From: Paraburkholderia ultramafica
GTDB lineage: Bacteria > Pseudomonadota > Gammaproteobacteria > Burkholderiales > Burkholderiaceae
Assembly: GCF_902859915.1 (NCBI RefSeq)
Contig: NZ_CADIKK010000006.1
Location: forward strand, 217,703-281,702
Length of the DNA: 64,000 nucleotides
Direction: 5' to 3'
Of the stretch, positions 20,215 to 29,252 are shown piece after piece. Each line of letters begins with the position of its first letter. Position 1 is the first letter of the stretch. The translations under genes were made by a program, and so were the position numbers. Below the pieces are notes generated by a model. It searched no databases and was not told the origin of the DNA. It saw nothing but the letters and a program-made list of their open reading frames with translations.

Positions 20215-21177
20215 CTACGGCCTGCGCGTCGTTTGAAACGCAGCCGTATGGTTTGCATTCACGCTCGACTGTTCGCTCGTCGATGCGCTCAAATCTGCCG
20301 TCAGTGAAGCTGAACCGGCGGCGCGACGCGCATGATAATCCGCGGCCCAAGCGGGCGGCGCAAACAGTGCGCGCCACTTGTTGCGCCAGCCGCGCACGCT
20401 CGCGAAGTCGGCAGCCATCGACGCCCATTCGTGAAACGTCGCCTTCAGCGGGTTGTAGGTGTGAAGCGGCTCGACGATGCCGTACACCGGTACGTCGTGC
20501 GGATTCTCGTCGACATAGCTGCCGAACAGACGGTCCCAGATCACCAGCACGCCCGCATAGTTGCGATCGATATAACGGTCGTTGCGCGCGTGATGCACGC
20601 GATGAATCGACGGCGTATTGAACACGTATTCGAGCCAGCCGAGCTTGCCGATTGCCTGGGTGTGCACGAAGAACTGGAAGCCGAGATTGATCAGCACGAT
20701 CGCGACGATCTGCTTCGGCGCAAAGCCGAGCACGGCGAGCGGAATCCAGAACAGCCACATGCCGGCGATCGGATACATCAGGCTCTGACGGAACGCGGTC
20801 GAGAAATTCAGGCGCTCCGACGAGTGATGGACAACATGCGCGGCCCACAGCCAGCGCACCCGATGGCTGCAACGGTGAAACACGTAGTAGAGCAGGTCCT
20901 GGGCGACGAACAGCACGACGAACGAGACCCAGCTCGCCTGCCACGTGTAGACGCGGTAGTGCTCGTAGAAAAACGCGTAGACCGGAATGATCGCGAGCCA
21001 CGCGAGCTTGTCGGCGGCTTGCTGCATGAGCGCGAGCGCGGCATTGCAGAACGTGTCGCGCCAGCTATAGATCGGTTCGCCCGGGCACGTGCGCCGCAGG
21101 TGCCACGCCTCCCAGCCGATACATGCGAGAAAGACTGGCGCCATGGCGAGCAGCAGCAATTCAGCATCGAATTGCAT
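20215..21177 (-). CDS. Sterol desaturase / fatty acid hydroxylase superfamily membrane protein
   Basis: Di-iron integral-membrane oxygenase. I choose ATG 21177 (MQFDAELLLLAMAPVFLAC) as start because the first transmembrane helix begins there; the 320-residue length fits. Histidine clusters are all present: HRCSHRVRWLW, HVVHHSSERLN and HRVHHARNDRYID. Around four hydrophobic helices are visible. The C-terminal ~40 residues are Ser/Ala-rich and unconserved. The substrate cannot be inferred; bacterial relatives act on fatty acyl, carotenoid or hopanoid-like lipids. Confidence 0.88.
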   Translation of the reverse strand: MQFDAELLLLAMAPVFLACIGWEAWHLRRTCPGEPIYSWRDTFCNAALALMQQAADKLAWLAIIPVYAFFYEHYRVYTWQASWVSFVVLFVAQDLLYYVFHRCSHRVRWLWAAHVVHHSSERLNFSTAFRQSLMYPIAGMWLFWIPLAVLGFAPKQIVAIVLINLGFQFFVHTQAIGKLGWLEYVFNTPSIHRVHHARNDRYIDRNYAGVLVIWDRLFGSYVDENPHDVPVYGIVEPLHTYNPLKATFHEWASMAADFASVRGWRNKWRALFAPPAWAADYHARRAAGSASLTADLSASTSEQSSVNANHTAAFQTTRRP

Positions 21178-21394
21178 GGTGTCGTCCTCCGTTGTCCCTG
21201 ACCGCCGAGAGTTCTCAGCGGGTGGTGTCGTTATCGTTCGAGTGAGCCGCGCTGCCCTGAGGAAGTCCCCTTGGGGAAGCGCACCGGGCGCGCGGTTTGT
21301 GCGACACGCATGGCGCCTGGCGCGCGCATCAATCACTGCCCGACAGCGTACACGCTCAGGACCTTGCCGCGCGCGGCTTCGCTAGAAGGAATCC

Positions 21395-22966
21395 TCAGTG
21401 GCTCGCGCGTTTGTGCGGGTTTCTCCTGAGCTTGCCGCGCGGTTCGTCGACGGGATCGGCGACCTTGGTGAAGCCTTGAGCCGGTCCCTGGTAGACCCAT
21501 TCGAGCAACGCGTCGTGCGCGGCGCGCGCGGCTTCCGAATGCGGATCGTTGATCAGGCTCACGACCACGTAGCTGTTGCCGTCCGCCGACGCGACGTAGC
21601 CCGCGATCGCGCGTACGTCGCGCAAGGTGCCGGTCTTGATGTGCGCGTTGCCGTCTGCGCCCTGATTGGTCAAGCGGTTGCGCATCGTGCCGTCGACGCC
21701 CGCGATCGGCAGCGACTCCACGAACACCTGGGCGACCGGACTCGCGTTGGCCCGCTGCAACAGGTCGGCGAGCGCGAGCGCGGTGATGTGCTCGTCGCGC
21801 GACAGGCCCGAGCCGTTGTCGAGCGTCAGATATTGCGTGTCGAGGCTGTCGCGGCGCAGAAACGCCTGAATCGCACGCGCCGCTTTGGCGGGCGTCGCGG
21901 GCGGCCTTTCTTCCGCAGCGCCGATCGTCAGGAACAGATTGCGCGCCATCGTGTTGTTGCTGAATTTGTTGATGTCGCGAACGATGTCGGACAGCATCGG
22001 CCCCTGGTGTGTGGCGATCAGTTTGGCGCCAACCGGCACCGCGCCTTCGCGGGTCGCGCCGTTGAAGGTGCCGCCGGTTTGCTGCCACAGCGCGAGAAAG
22101 CCGCCCGCGAAAAACGCCGAGTGATCGAGCACCGCGACGTTGATCGTGCGCGGGTCGCAGCGCATCGAGTAGTCGCCGGTGAACGAGGCGACGACGGTGC
22201 CGTTCGGCTGCGGCGTGACGGTGGGTGACACAGAGGCTGAGCCGCCGCGGCACGGGCCGTTGACCGCGCGCATCTGATTGTCGATCTGCAATTGCGAGAG
22301 CGCCGGCAGCACCTCGATTGCAACGCTGCCGTCGGGCGACGGCGTCAGCGTGAACGACAGCGATTTGAACGCGTACAGCAGCGCATCGGGGCCGACGTTG
22401 TATGGCGCGGTGGCGTCGTCGTCGAACGGCGGCAGGTCGCGCGTCGACGGATCGAAGTAGCGCTTGTCGAGCACCAGCGCGCCGTCGATGCCGTTGATGC
22501 CCGCCTTGTGAATCTTCTGCACAAGGTCGATCAGTTCTTCCGGCACGAGCTTCGGGTCGCCGGTGCCTTGAATGTACAGATTGCCGTGCAGCACGCCGTT
22601 CGCGTCGAGCGTGCCGTCCGCGTACGCGCTCGTGCGCCAGCGATAGTCGGGGCCGAGCATCGACAGGCCGGAGTAGGTGGTGACGAGCTTCATCGTCGAC
22701 GCGGGCATCATCGGCTTGCCGGCGTTCAATGCGACGATCGGCGTGCGGTCGCCGACCTTCTCCACCACCACGCTGATCGACGACAAGGGCACGTGCGCGC
22801 GCTGCAAGCCGACCATCACCGATTGCGGCAACACCGTTGTGACGTTGACGCTCGGATGCGTCGCCTTGGCACGCGCCTGGGCGGCAAGCGGCAGTGCCGC
22901 GCCCGAGCCGAGCGCGGCGCACACGAGCAGCCACGCCGACGCGCGAGGCGCGAGCCGGCGAGGCAT
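21395..22966 (-). CDS. dacB: D-alanyl-D-alanine carboxypeptidase/endopeptidase (PBP4)
   Basis: Periplasmic penicillin-binding protein of peptidase family S13 that trims or cleaves peptidoglycan cross-links. The active-site motifs are complete: SxxK in MPASTMKLVTTYSG (S90, K93), SNN in NKFSNNTMARN and KTG in HIKTGTLRDV. I start at ATG 22966 because MPRRLAPRASAWLLVCAALG begins a standard signal peptide cleaved near AAQARA; an ATG at 23050 would add 28 residues with a long basic N-region and cannot be excluded. Divergent from the two-component system. Confidence 0.92.
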   Translation of the reverse strand: MPRRLAPRASAWLLVCAALGSGAALPLAAQARAKATHPSVNVTTVLPQSVMVGLQRAHVPLSSISVVVEKVGDRTPIVALNAGKPMMPASTMKLVTTYSGLSMLGPDYRWRTSAYADGTLDANGVLHGNLYIQGTGDPKLVPEELIDLVQKIHKAGINGIDGALVLDKRYFDPSTRDLPPFDDDATAPYNVGPDALLYAFKSLSFTLTPSPDGSVAIEVLPALSQLQIDNQMRAVNGPCRGGSASVSPTVTPQPNGTVVASFTGDYSMRCDPRTINVAVLDHSAFFAGGFLALWQQTGGTFNGATREGAVPVGAKLIATHQGPMLSDIVRDINKFSNNTMARNLFLTIGAAEERPPATPAKAARAIQAFLRRDSLDTQYLTLDNGSGLSRDEHITALALADLLQRANASPVAQVFVESLPIAGVDGTMRNRLTNQGADGNAHIKTGTLRDVRAIAGYVASADGNSYVVVSLINDPHSEAARAAHDALLEWVYQGPAQGFTKVADPVDEPRGKLRRNPHKRASH

Positions 22967-23270
22967 GTGAGCGGCGGAGGCGAAAGCGGAGGAACAGCGC
23001 GGGCGCAGCGCCACGCGGCGTGCGAGAGAAGACAGGAAAGCGTGCGTCATGAACGGGCGAAGAAGCAAAATTTCAGGGCGTGCGGCACGCGGCAATTCAC
23101 GCTGCATTGATCCAGTGCTTGGCGCGTTCGGCCGAATCGCCGTCGCGCGACACAAAGCGCCCATTGTAGTGACATGCCGCCACGCTGCGGTGAAAAAAGC
23201 ACCGCGCGCCGCGCACGCCGGGGGCGGGCGCTAGAATGCGGCATCATCAAACGTTTCGGAAAGTACAACC

Positions 23271-23933
23271 ATGCGCATCTTGCTAGTCGAAGACGACCGG
23301 ATGATCGCCGAAGGTGTGCGCAAGGCGCTGCGCGGCGAAGGCTTCGCGGTCGACTGGGTGGAAGACGGTGAAGCGGCGCTGCGCGCGGCGGCTGGGCAAC
23401 CTTACGATCTGGTGCTGCTCGATCTCGGCCTGCCCAAACGCGATGGTCTCGACGTGCTGCGCACGCTGCGCACGCGCGGCCACGCGTTGCCGGTGCTGAT
23501 CGTCACCGCGCGCGACGCGGTGGCCGAGCGCGTCAAGGGCCTCGATGCCGGCGCCGACGATTACCTTGTCAAACCTTTCGATCTCGACGAACTCGGCGCC
23601 CGCATGCGCGCGCTGATCCGGCGCCAATCCGGCCGCAGCGATTCGACGATCCGCCACGGCAGCCTGACGCTCGATCCGGCGTCGCACCAGGTCACGCTCG
23701 ACGGCGCGCCGGTCGCGTTGTCCGCGCGTGAATTCGCCCTGCTCGAAGCGTTGATCGCGCGGCCCGGCGCGGTGCTGTCGAAGAGCCAGCTCGAAGAAAA
23801 AATGTATGGCTGGGGCGAGGAGATCGGCAGCAATACCGTCGAGGTCTACATTCACGCGCTGCGCAAGAAGCTCGGCGCGGACCTGATCCGCAACGTGCGT
23901 GGGCTCGGCTACATGATCGCGAAGGACGCCTGA
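23271..23933 (+). CDS. OmpR/PhoB-family response regulator (QseB/PmrA-like)
   Basis: A 220-residue DNA-binding response regulator: receiver domain (1-115) with acidic pocket EDD at 7-9, phosphorylated D51 in LLDLGLP and the conserved Lys in YLVKPFDLDELGARM, then a winged-helix domain ending LGADLIRNVRGLGYMIAKDA. The linker and C-terminus are of the QseB/PmrA/TctD subgroup. Its partner kinase starts five bases after this stop codon. A PmrA-type direct repeat upstream of the next gene downstream (a Do protease) suggests a direct target; this is inference. Confidence 0.94.
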   Translation: MRILLVEDDRMIAEGVRKALRGEGFAVDWVEDGEAALRAAAGQPYDLVLLDLGLPKRDGLDVLRTLRTRGHALPVLIVTARDAVAERVKGLDAGADDYLVKPFDLDELGARMRALIRRQSGRSDSTIRHGSLTLDPASHQVTLDGAPVALSAREFALLEALIARPGAVLSKSQLEEKMYGWGEEIGSNTVEVYIHALRKKLGADLIRNVRGLGYMIAKDA

Positions 23934-23937
23934 GTCG

Positions 23938-25239
23938 ATGCGCTCGATTCGCCGTCAACTGCTGGTCTGGCTGCTGGCGCTGGTGTTGCTCGGCGTCGGC
24001 ATTGCGGGTTGGCTGATCTATCGGCAGGCGCTGGCCGAAGCCAACGAACTGTTCGATTACCAACTGGAGCAGATCGCCGCGGCGCTGCCGGCGGAACCGT
24101 TCTCGCAGGTGCTCGGTTCACGCGACACCGGCGACGAAGGCATCGTGCTGCAGATCTGGAATCGCAACGGCGTGCTGATGTACTACTCGCGTCCGCGTGC
24201 GCCGCTCGCGCCGCGCGCCGAACTCGGTTTTTCGACCGAGCACACGGAGCGCGGCGACTGGCGCGTGTACGGCGCGATCGTCGGCGATAACGTCGTGCAG
24301 CTGGCGCAGCCGCTGTCCGTGCGCAACCGGCTCGCCGCGAATGTGGCGCTGCGCACCTTGTGGCCGTTGATCGTGCTGCTGCCGTTGTTGGGTGTGGCGG
24401 TGTGGGTGATCGTCGGACGCGGGCTCAGGCCGTTGCGGCGCGTGACCAGCGCGCTCGACACGCGTCATCCCGAGGCGCTCGATCCGTTGCCGGATCAGCG
24501 TTTGCCGCTCGAAGTGCAACCGCTCGTGCGCGCGTTGAACGGGCTGCTCGAGCGGCTCGCCACCGCGCTCGACATTCAGAAAGCGTTTGTCGCCGATGCT
24601 GCGCACGAATTGCGCACGCCGCTCGCCGCCGTGCAGATACAGGCGCAACTGGTGGGGCGCGCGAAAGACGAGACCGCCCGCAATGAAGCGCTTGTGGATC
24701 TGCAGGCGGGCGTTACGCGCGCCACGCGGCTCGCCGAGCAATTGCTGGCGCTCGCGCGTTCCGAACCGGACGGCGTCGCCATCACCGACGCGATCGATCT
24801 GCGCGCGCTGCTGCAGGAGTGCGTGGCGACCTATGCGCCGCTTGCGCTGAATCGCGGCGTCGATCTCGGCGTCGAGGCGAGCGAAGCGGCCACCCTGATC
24901 GGCGATGCCGACGCGCTACGCGTGATGTTCAACAACCTCGTCGATAACGCCACCAAGTACACGCCGCGCGGTGGTCGCGTCGACGTCAGCCTGCGCGTCG
25001 AAGACGGGCATCCACTGGTGCGGATTGCCGACAGCGGACCCGGGATCGAACCGGCCGACCGCGATCGCGTGTTCGATCGCTTTTATCGCGCCGGCGCTGG
25101 CGCGAATCGCGCGCGCACTGACGTGGCGGGCAGCGGCCTGGGCCTCGCGATCGTGCGCCGCATCGCGACGCAGCACCACGCAACCGTGTCGCTCGATGAA
25201 TCGCAGGCGGGCGGCTTGCGGGTCACGGTGCGCTTCTAG
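23938..25239 (+). CDS. Sensor histidine kinase (QseC/TctE-like)
   Basis: Inner-membrane sensor of 433 residues: TM1 at about 8-28, a periplasmic domain to about 140, TM2 at about 140-162, a HAMP-like linker, the H-box FVADAAHELRTPLAAVQ with H223, the N-box MFNNLVDNATKYT and the G-boxes DSGPGIEP and GSGLGLAI. The FVADAAHELRTPLAA string is the QseC/TctE hallmark. It starts just after the response regulator and is cotranscribed with it. The signal is unknown. Confidence 0.94.
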   Translation: MRSIRRQLLVWLLALVLLGVGIAGWLIYRQALAEANELFDYQLEQIAAALPAEPFSQVLGSRDTGDEGIVLQIWNRNGVLMYYSRPRAPLAPRAELGFSTEHTERGDWRVYGAIVGDNVVQLAQPLSVRNRLAANVALRTLWPLIVLLPLLGVAVWVIVGRGLRPLRRVTSALDTRHPEALDPLPDQRLPLEVQPLVRALNGLLERLATALDIQKAFVADAAHELRTPLAAVQIQAQLVGRAKDETARNEALVDLQAGVTRATRLAEQLLALARSEPDGVAITDAIDLRALLQECVATYAPLALNRGVDLGVEASEAATLIGDADALRVMFNNLVDNATKYTPRGGRVDVSLRVEDGHPLVRIADSGPGIEPADRDRVFDRFYRAGAGANRARTDVAGSGLGLAIVRRIATQHHATVSLDESQAGGLRVTVRF

Positions 25240-25318
25240 TGGTGAGCCTTTCTGTTCGTAAAGTGGTTCAAACGCGGGTCAAACGCCCCAGGAATAAGGT
25301 TTTAGCGATCTGGCGCTG

Positions 25319-25335
25319 CTTAAGACTCTTTTAAG
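25319..25335 (+). promoter_or_regulatory. PmrA-type response-regulator box upstream of Do protease
   Basis: CTTAAG (25319-25324), five bases, TTTAAG (25330-25335). This matches the YTTAAK-N5-YTTAAK direct-repeat consensus known for PmrA-class regulators. It ends 58 bases before the protease ATG and 80 bases after the kinase stop, where the upstream response regulator could act. Confidence 0.6.
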
Positions 25336-25393
25336 CGATGCCACGTACGCTCCTCGGCATTCCAAAGTCTCTTTCTCCAGTGAGGAGTACACG

Positions 25394-26911
25394 ATGAACG
25401 CGAAAACCTTGTCCCGCAGCGCTGTTGCAGTAGCTGTCGCCGTTGCGCTTTCCGCCGGCTATGTGGCGGGGCATCGCGACATGCCCGCACCGCAGGTGAT
25501 TTCGCCAGCGCAAGCCGCCATGATGCCTGCCGAAGCCGCCGCCAAAACCGGCATCCCCGATTTCTCGGGCCTAGTCGAAACCTACGGCCCCGCCGTCGTC
25601 AACATCAGCGCGAAGCACGTGGTCAAGCAGACTGCGCTGCGCGGTAACGGTGGCAATGGCGGCAACGCCGGCGGCAATCAGTTGCCGATCGATCCGAGCG
25701 ATCCTTTCTATCAGTTCTACAAACACTTCTTCGGCGGCATGCCGGGCGCGCAAGGCGGCGACGGCGGCGATGCGCCGGATCAACCGAGCGCGAGCCTGGG
25801 TTCGGGCTTCATCGTCAGTAATGACGGCTACATCCTGACCAACGCGCATGTGGTGGATGGCGCGAATGTCGTCACCGTGAGGCTCACCGACAAGCGCGAG
25901 TTCAAGGCGAAGGTGGTCGGCGCAGACAAGCAGTCCGACGTCGCCGTGCTGAAGATCGACGCGAGCAACCTGCCGACCGTGAAGATCGGCGATCCGCGTC
26001 AGAGCAAGGTCGGCCAGTGGGTGGTCGCGATCGGTTCGCCTTACGGCTTCGACAATACCGTGACCTCGGGCATCATCAGCGCGAAGTCGCGCTCGCTGCC
26101 TAACGAAAACTACACGCCGTTCATTCAGACTGACGTGCCGGTGAACCCGGGCAATTCGGGCGGCCCGCTGTTCAACCTGCAAGGCGAAGTGATCGGCATC
26201 AACTCGATGATCTATTCGCAAACAGGCGGCTTCCAGGGCCTTTCGTTCGCGATCCCGATCAATGAAGCGATCAAGGTCAAGGACGACCTCGTCAAGACCG
26301 GCCACGTGAGCCGCGGTCGTCTCGGCGTCGCGGTGCAGGGTCTGAATCAGACGCTGGCCGACTCGTTCGGCATGCAGAAGCCGCAAGGCGCGCTGGTCAG
26401 TTCGGTCGATCCGGGCGGCCCAGCCGGCAAGGCCGGTTTGCAGCCGGGCGACGTGATCCTGTCGGTGAACGGCGATGCGGTCAATGACTCGACGGAATTG
26501 CCGGCACAGGTTGCGGGTCTGGCGCCGGGCAGCTCGGCGACCTTGAAGGTGTGGCGCGACAAGGCCGCCAGGGAAATGAAGGTGACCATTGGCTCGTTCT
26601 CGGATGCGAAGGTCGCGTCGAAGGCCGATCAGCCGACCCAGTTGCAAGGCCGTCTCGGCGTCGCGGTGCGGCCGCTGACGCCGGAAGAGAAGAGCGGCGC
26701 GTCGGTGTCGCATGGTCTGCTGGTGCAGCAGGCGGGCGGCGCGGCGGCAAGCGCCGGCATCCAGCCGGGCGACGTGATTCTGGCGGTCAACGGCCGGCCG
26801 GTCGCCAGCGTCGATCAGTTGAAGCAGATGATCACCAGCGCCGGCAACAGCATCGCGTTGCTGATCCAGCGCGACAACGCACAGATCTTCGTGCCGGTCG
26901 ATCTCGGCTAA
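25394..26911 (+). CDS. Do-family (DegP/MucD-like) periplasmic serine endoprotease
   Basis: Envelope quality-control protease/chaperone of 505 residues. The signal-anchor-like N-terminus MNAKTLSRSAVAVAVAVALS is followed by a trypsin-like domain with triad H152 (TNAHVVDGA), D182 (QSDVAVLKID) and S255 (NPGNSGGPLF). A Gly-rich Q-linker region GNGGNGGNAGG precedes it. Two PDZ domains follow (about 300-395 and 415-500). ATG preceded by GTGAGGAG. It sits directly after a two-component system and has a PmrA-like box in its promoter. Confidence 0.95.
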   Translation: MNAKTLSRSAVAVAVAVALSAGYVAGHRDMPAPQVISPAQAAMMPAEAAAKTGIPDFSGLVETYGPAVVNISAKHVVKQTALRGNGGNGGNAGGNQLPIDPSDPFYQFYKHFFGGMPGAQGGDGGDAPDQPSASLGSGFIVSNDGYILTNAHVVDGANVVTVRLTDKREFKAKVVGADKQSDVAVLKIDASNLPTVKIGDPRQSKVGQWVVAIGSPYGFDNTVTSGIISAKSRSLPNENYTPFIQTDVPVNPGNSGGPLFNLQGEVIGINSMIYSQTGGFQGLSFAIPINEAIKVKDDLVKTGHVSRGRLGVAVQGLNQTLADSFGMQKPQGALVSSVDPGGPAGKAGLQPGDVILSVNGDAVNDSTELPAQVAGLAPGSSATLKVWRDKAAREMKVTIGSFSDAKVASKADQPTQLQGRLGVAVRPLTPEEKSGASVSHGLLVQQAGGAAASAGIQPGDVILAVNGRPVASVDQLKQMITSAGNSIALLIQRDNAQIFVPVDLG

Positions 26912-26999
26912 TAGCTTGTCCTGAGCGGATGGCTCGATCGTCGAGGCGGCAGTTTGACCGACGCATCGCCCGATCCGCCAGCGATTGAAGTAACGTTTG

Positions 27000-27037
27000 C
27001 CGGTCCTTGCATTTACTGCAACGGACCGGTTTCTTTT
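27000..27037 (+). terminator. Rho-independent terminator after Do protease
   Basis: CCGGTCC (27000-27006) followed by TTGCA, a short loop and TGCAA, then GGACCGG (27023-27029) and TTTCTTTT. The stem is about 12 bp with one bulged C and ends in a T-rich run. Confidence 0.8.
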
Positions 27038-27199
27038 GCCCGTTCCAAAAGCCGTGAGAAAAGACCCGCGCGCCACGTGGCGCGCCGGGGCAGTCGATTC
27101 CGGACGACGCGTCCGACGCTTGGCACGCAGGTTGCGTCTCATTTGATCCGGGCCCGTCGCGGGATACCGGACGACAAGACCTTAACAAGGAGCGAACCG

Positions 27200-27697
27200 A
27201 TGAAGACCCAACGCAATCAGCGAAGGATCATAGCCGCGGCACTATGCGCGGCGCTCACGCTCGGTCTGGCGGGCGGCGCGTATGCGCAGCAGGCAAGCGA
27301 AGTAACCGGCGGCACGACCACCGACAACAGCAGCGCGGGCAACGTCAATGGCGGCGGCTTGCCGCAAATCCAGCAGCAGGGCGACGTCTCGTTCGTATCG
27401 GGCGGCGTCGGTCTCGACGAATCGAAGGCGCTGCAGCAGGCGCAGAGCCAGTGGCCGCTGTCGCTGCGCTTTACGGGCTCCGGCGCCGAGTTTCTCGCCG
27501 ACGTCCACGTACGGGTAGTCGACGCGCACAATGGCGAAGTGCTGAACACCACGTCGCGCGGACCATACATGCTGGTCAGGCTGCATCCGGGCCGCTACAC
27601 CGTGCACGCGCGGTACAAGGACCAGGAGCAGTCCAAACCGGTGACGGTCCCGGCCGCGGGCACAGCCAAATCCGCGTTCTACTGGAACATGAACTAA
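27200..27697 (+). CDS. Secreted protein with carboxypeptidase-regulatory-like (Ig-like) domain
   Basis: A 165-residue exported protein of unknown function. ATG 27200 follows AAGGAGCG; the upstream open frame to 26954 is not homologous and crosses the preceding terminator. The signal peptide MKTQRNQRRIIAAALCAALT is cleaved near AYAQQ. After a Gly/Asn/Gln-rich linker, residues about 85-160 form a beta-sandwich (DVHVRVVDAHNGEVLNT, MLVRLHPGRYTVHARY) of the kind seen in carboxypeptidase regulatory domains. Single-gene unit flanked by terminators. Confidence 0.8.
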   Translation: MKTQRNQRRIIAAALCAALTLGLAGGAYAQQASEVTGGTTTDNSSAGNVNGGGLPQIQQQGDVSFVSGGVGLDESKALQQAQSQWPLSLRFTGSGAEFLADVHVRVVDAHNGEVLNTTSRGPYMLVRLHPGRYTVHARYKDQEQSKPVTVPAAGTAKSAFYWNMN

Positions 27698-27772
27698 GCG
27701 GCCCTGGCGCCTCGGCCCGGCCGGGCGTCTTGCAGGAAGGCCGCGCAATCGGCTGGAGTTTGGCCGATAATG

Positions 27773-27804
27773 AAGCCACGGGTGCGCCCGTGGCTTTCCT
27801 GTTT
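27773..27804 (+). terminator. Terminator hairpin after secreted Ig-like protein gene
   Basis: AAGCCACGGG (27773-27782), loop TGCG, CCCGTGGCTT (27787-27796), then TCCTGTTT. A perfect 10-bp stem with a modest T-rich tail. Confidence 0.7.
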
Positions 27805-27835
27805 GTACGACCGCACACCATCACGGAGCCGAGAC

Positions 27836-28228
27836 ATGAGCGATGCCTTGACACCTCACGGAAGCCCCGGCACGAGCACGGGGGGCCACACTATCACGAT
27901 CCGCGGCAACCACCACCGGGTGCGCGTGATCCACGGCGGCGTGACCATGGCCGATACCCAGGCGGGGCTGACACTCTCGGAAACCGGTTTGCCCGACGTG
28001 TTCTATTTCCCGCGCGAGCACGTCAACATGGCCCGGCTCGAACGCTCCACGCATACTTCGCACTGCCCGTTCAAGGGCGAGGCTTCGTACTTCCATTTGC
28101 GCACCGAAGACGAACTGATCGAAAACGCCGTGTGGAGCTATGAAGCGCCGCTCGAGCAGGTCGTGCAGATCAAAGGGTATCTCGCGTTTTACGCATCGCG
28201 CGTTGACCGCATCGATCAGACGTCCTGA
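27836..28228 (+). CDS. DUF427 domain-containing protein
   Basis: A 130-residue soluble protein; ATG 27836 is chosen over an upstream in-frame start because MSDALTPHGSPG leads straight into the domain. The DUF427 signature is clear: VIHGGVTMADTQAG, LPDVFYFPREHVNMARLER, SHCPFKGEASYFHL and the C-terminal GYLAFYASRVD. The family is widespread but of uncertain function. It lies 34 bases upstream of the SRPBCC gene and is probably cotranscribed. Confidence 0.9.
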   Translation: MSDALTPHGSPGTSTGGHTITIRGNHHRVRVIHGGVTMADTQAGLTLSETGLPDVFYFPREHVNMARLERSTHTSHCPFKGEASYFHLRTEDELIENAVWSYEAPLEQVVQIKGYLAFYASRVDRIDQTS

Positions 28229-28262
28229 TCCCGCTGTCGCGCGTTCATCGGGGGAGGCTGCC

Positions 28263-29024
28263 ATGGAACTGAACGACGCGTTACGGATTCCGCTTGCGCC
28301 ACCCGACGTTTGGGAAGCTTTGCAAGACCTCGCGCTGTTGCGTGCCAGCCTCGATAACTGCGAGTCGTTCACGCGCCTTGCGCACGGCGAATATGAGCTG
28401 ACCATGACCGTGCCGCTCGGCCCGTTACGCGCGCGTTACGAAGCGCGCGCCCACGTGGCCGGCCAGGACTCCGGACCGGCGGATGCGCAGCGCCGCACCA
28501 TCAACTTCAAGGCGCGAGCCGAAGGCATTGGCGCGTTGCGCGGCCAGATCGAAGTGCGCTTGCGTCCGGAAGAGGGCATGCACGGCGCCGGCAAGGAGCG
28601 CAGCACGCGGATCGACTACACGATCTGGGCGACCTCGTCCGGGCCTCTCGCCGAACTGCCGACGCGTCAGCTCGAAAACGCGCTGCGCCAACTGGCCGAC
28701 GATTTTTTCGCCGAATTCGACGCGGTCGTGCGGGCCAAGCATGGACAAGGCCCGAACCGTGCGCGCGGATCGGCGGTGCGCCGCCAGCATGTGTTTTTAA
28801 GGCCGATCACGCTTGGCGGCATCGCGCGGCGTACGCGTATCGATCACGGCAATGCGCTGACCGGGCGGGCGGCGAGTGCGGCGCATGGCGTTTCACACGG
28901 CTTGTCGCATGGCGTCGCGCGTCGGGAGCCGGATTCGCACGTGGTCCCGAACTGGGCCTGGGCAGCGATGATTTTTCTGGTCGCGCTGTTGCTGTATCTC
29001 GTGCGCTGGCTTAACGAGACGTGA
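28263..29024 (+). CDS. SRPBCC-family protein, CoxG-like, with C-terminal membrane anchor
   Basis: A 253-residue protein starting MELNDALRIPLAPPDVWEAL at ATG 28263, after GGGGAGG. Residues 1-150 match the CO-dehydrogenase subunit G (CoxG)/START-like fold: IPLAPPDVWEALQDL, LRASLDNCESFTRL and PLGPLRARYEARAHV. A basic, His/Arg-rich linker (about 160-230) leads to a single C-terminal helix, NWAWAAMIFLVALLLYLVRW, as CoxG proteins use for membrane recruitment. No CO dehydrogenase genes are near, so a role in Mo-enzyme assembly is unproven. Confidence 0.82.
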   Translation: MELNDALRIPLAPPDVWEALQDLALLRASLDNCESFTRLAHGEYELTMTVPLGPLRARYEARAHVAGQDSGPADAQRRTINFKARAEGIGALRGQIEVRLRPEEGMHGAGKERSTRIDYTIWATSSGPLAELPTRQLENALRQLADDFFAEFDAVVRAKHGQGPNRARGSAVRRQHVFLRPITLGGIARRTRIDHGNALTGRAASAAHGVSHGLSHGVARREPDSHVVPNWAWAAMIFLVALLLYLVRWLNET

Positions 29025-29252
29025 CGCTCGATTGGCGCGCGGTCATCGCGCGACGATGATGGATCGCGCTGCTGTCGCGTCGGCGCGACTACGAAATCCC
29101 GGTAGGGCACTACGAAACGCTGTTGATCATGCGGCGTCCGCGCGTGGTGCCTGGGGCGCTTTCGTTCGCTTCGAACTTTTCGCCGGCGCTTGTCTCTGCG
29201 CGCTTTCCCGCGCTGTCACAGGCTCTCGGCCGGCTGCGCGCACTCACCACGT

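Noticed and set aside
21333..22934. 533-codon minus-strand frame overlapping dacB
   Set aside because: dacB in the neighbouring frame has all active-site motifs; this frame is an Arg-rich shift of it.
26954..27199. N-terminal extension of the secreted Ig-like protein
   Set aside because: It crosses the protease terminator; a signal peptide and ribosome binding site mark the ATG at 27200.
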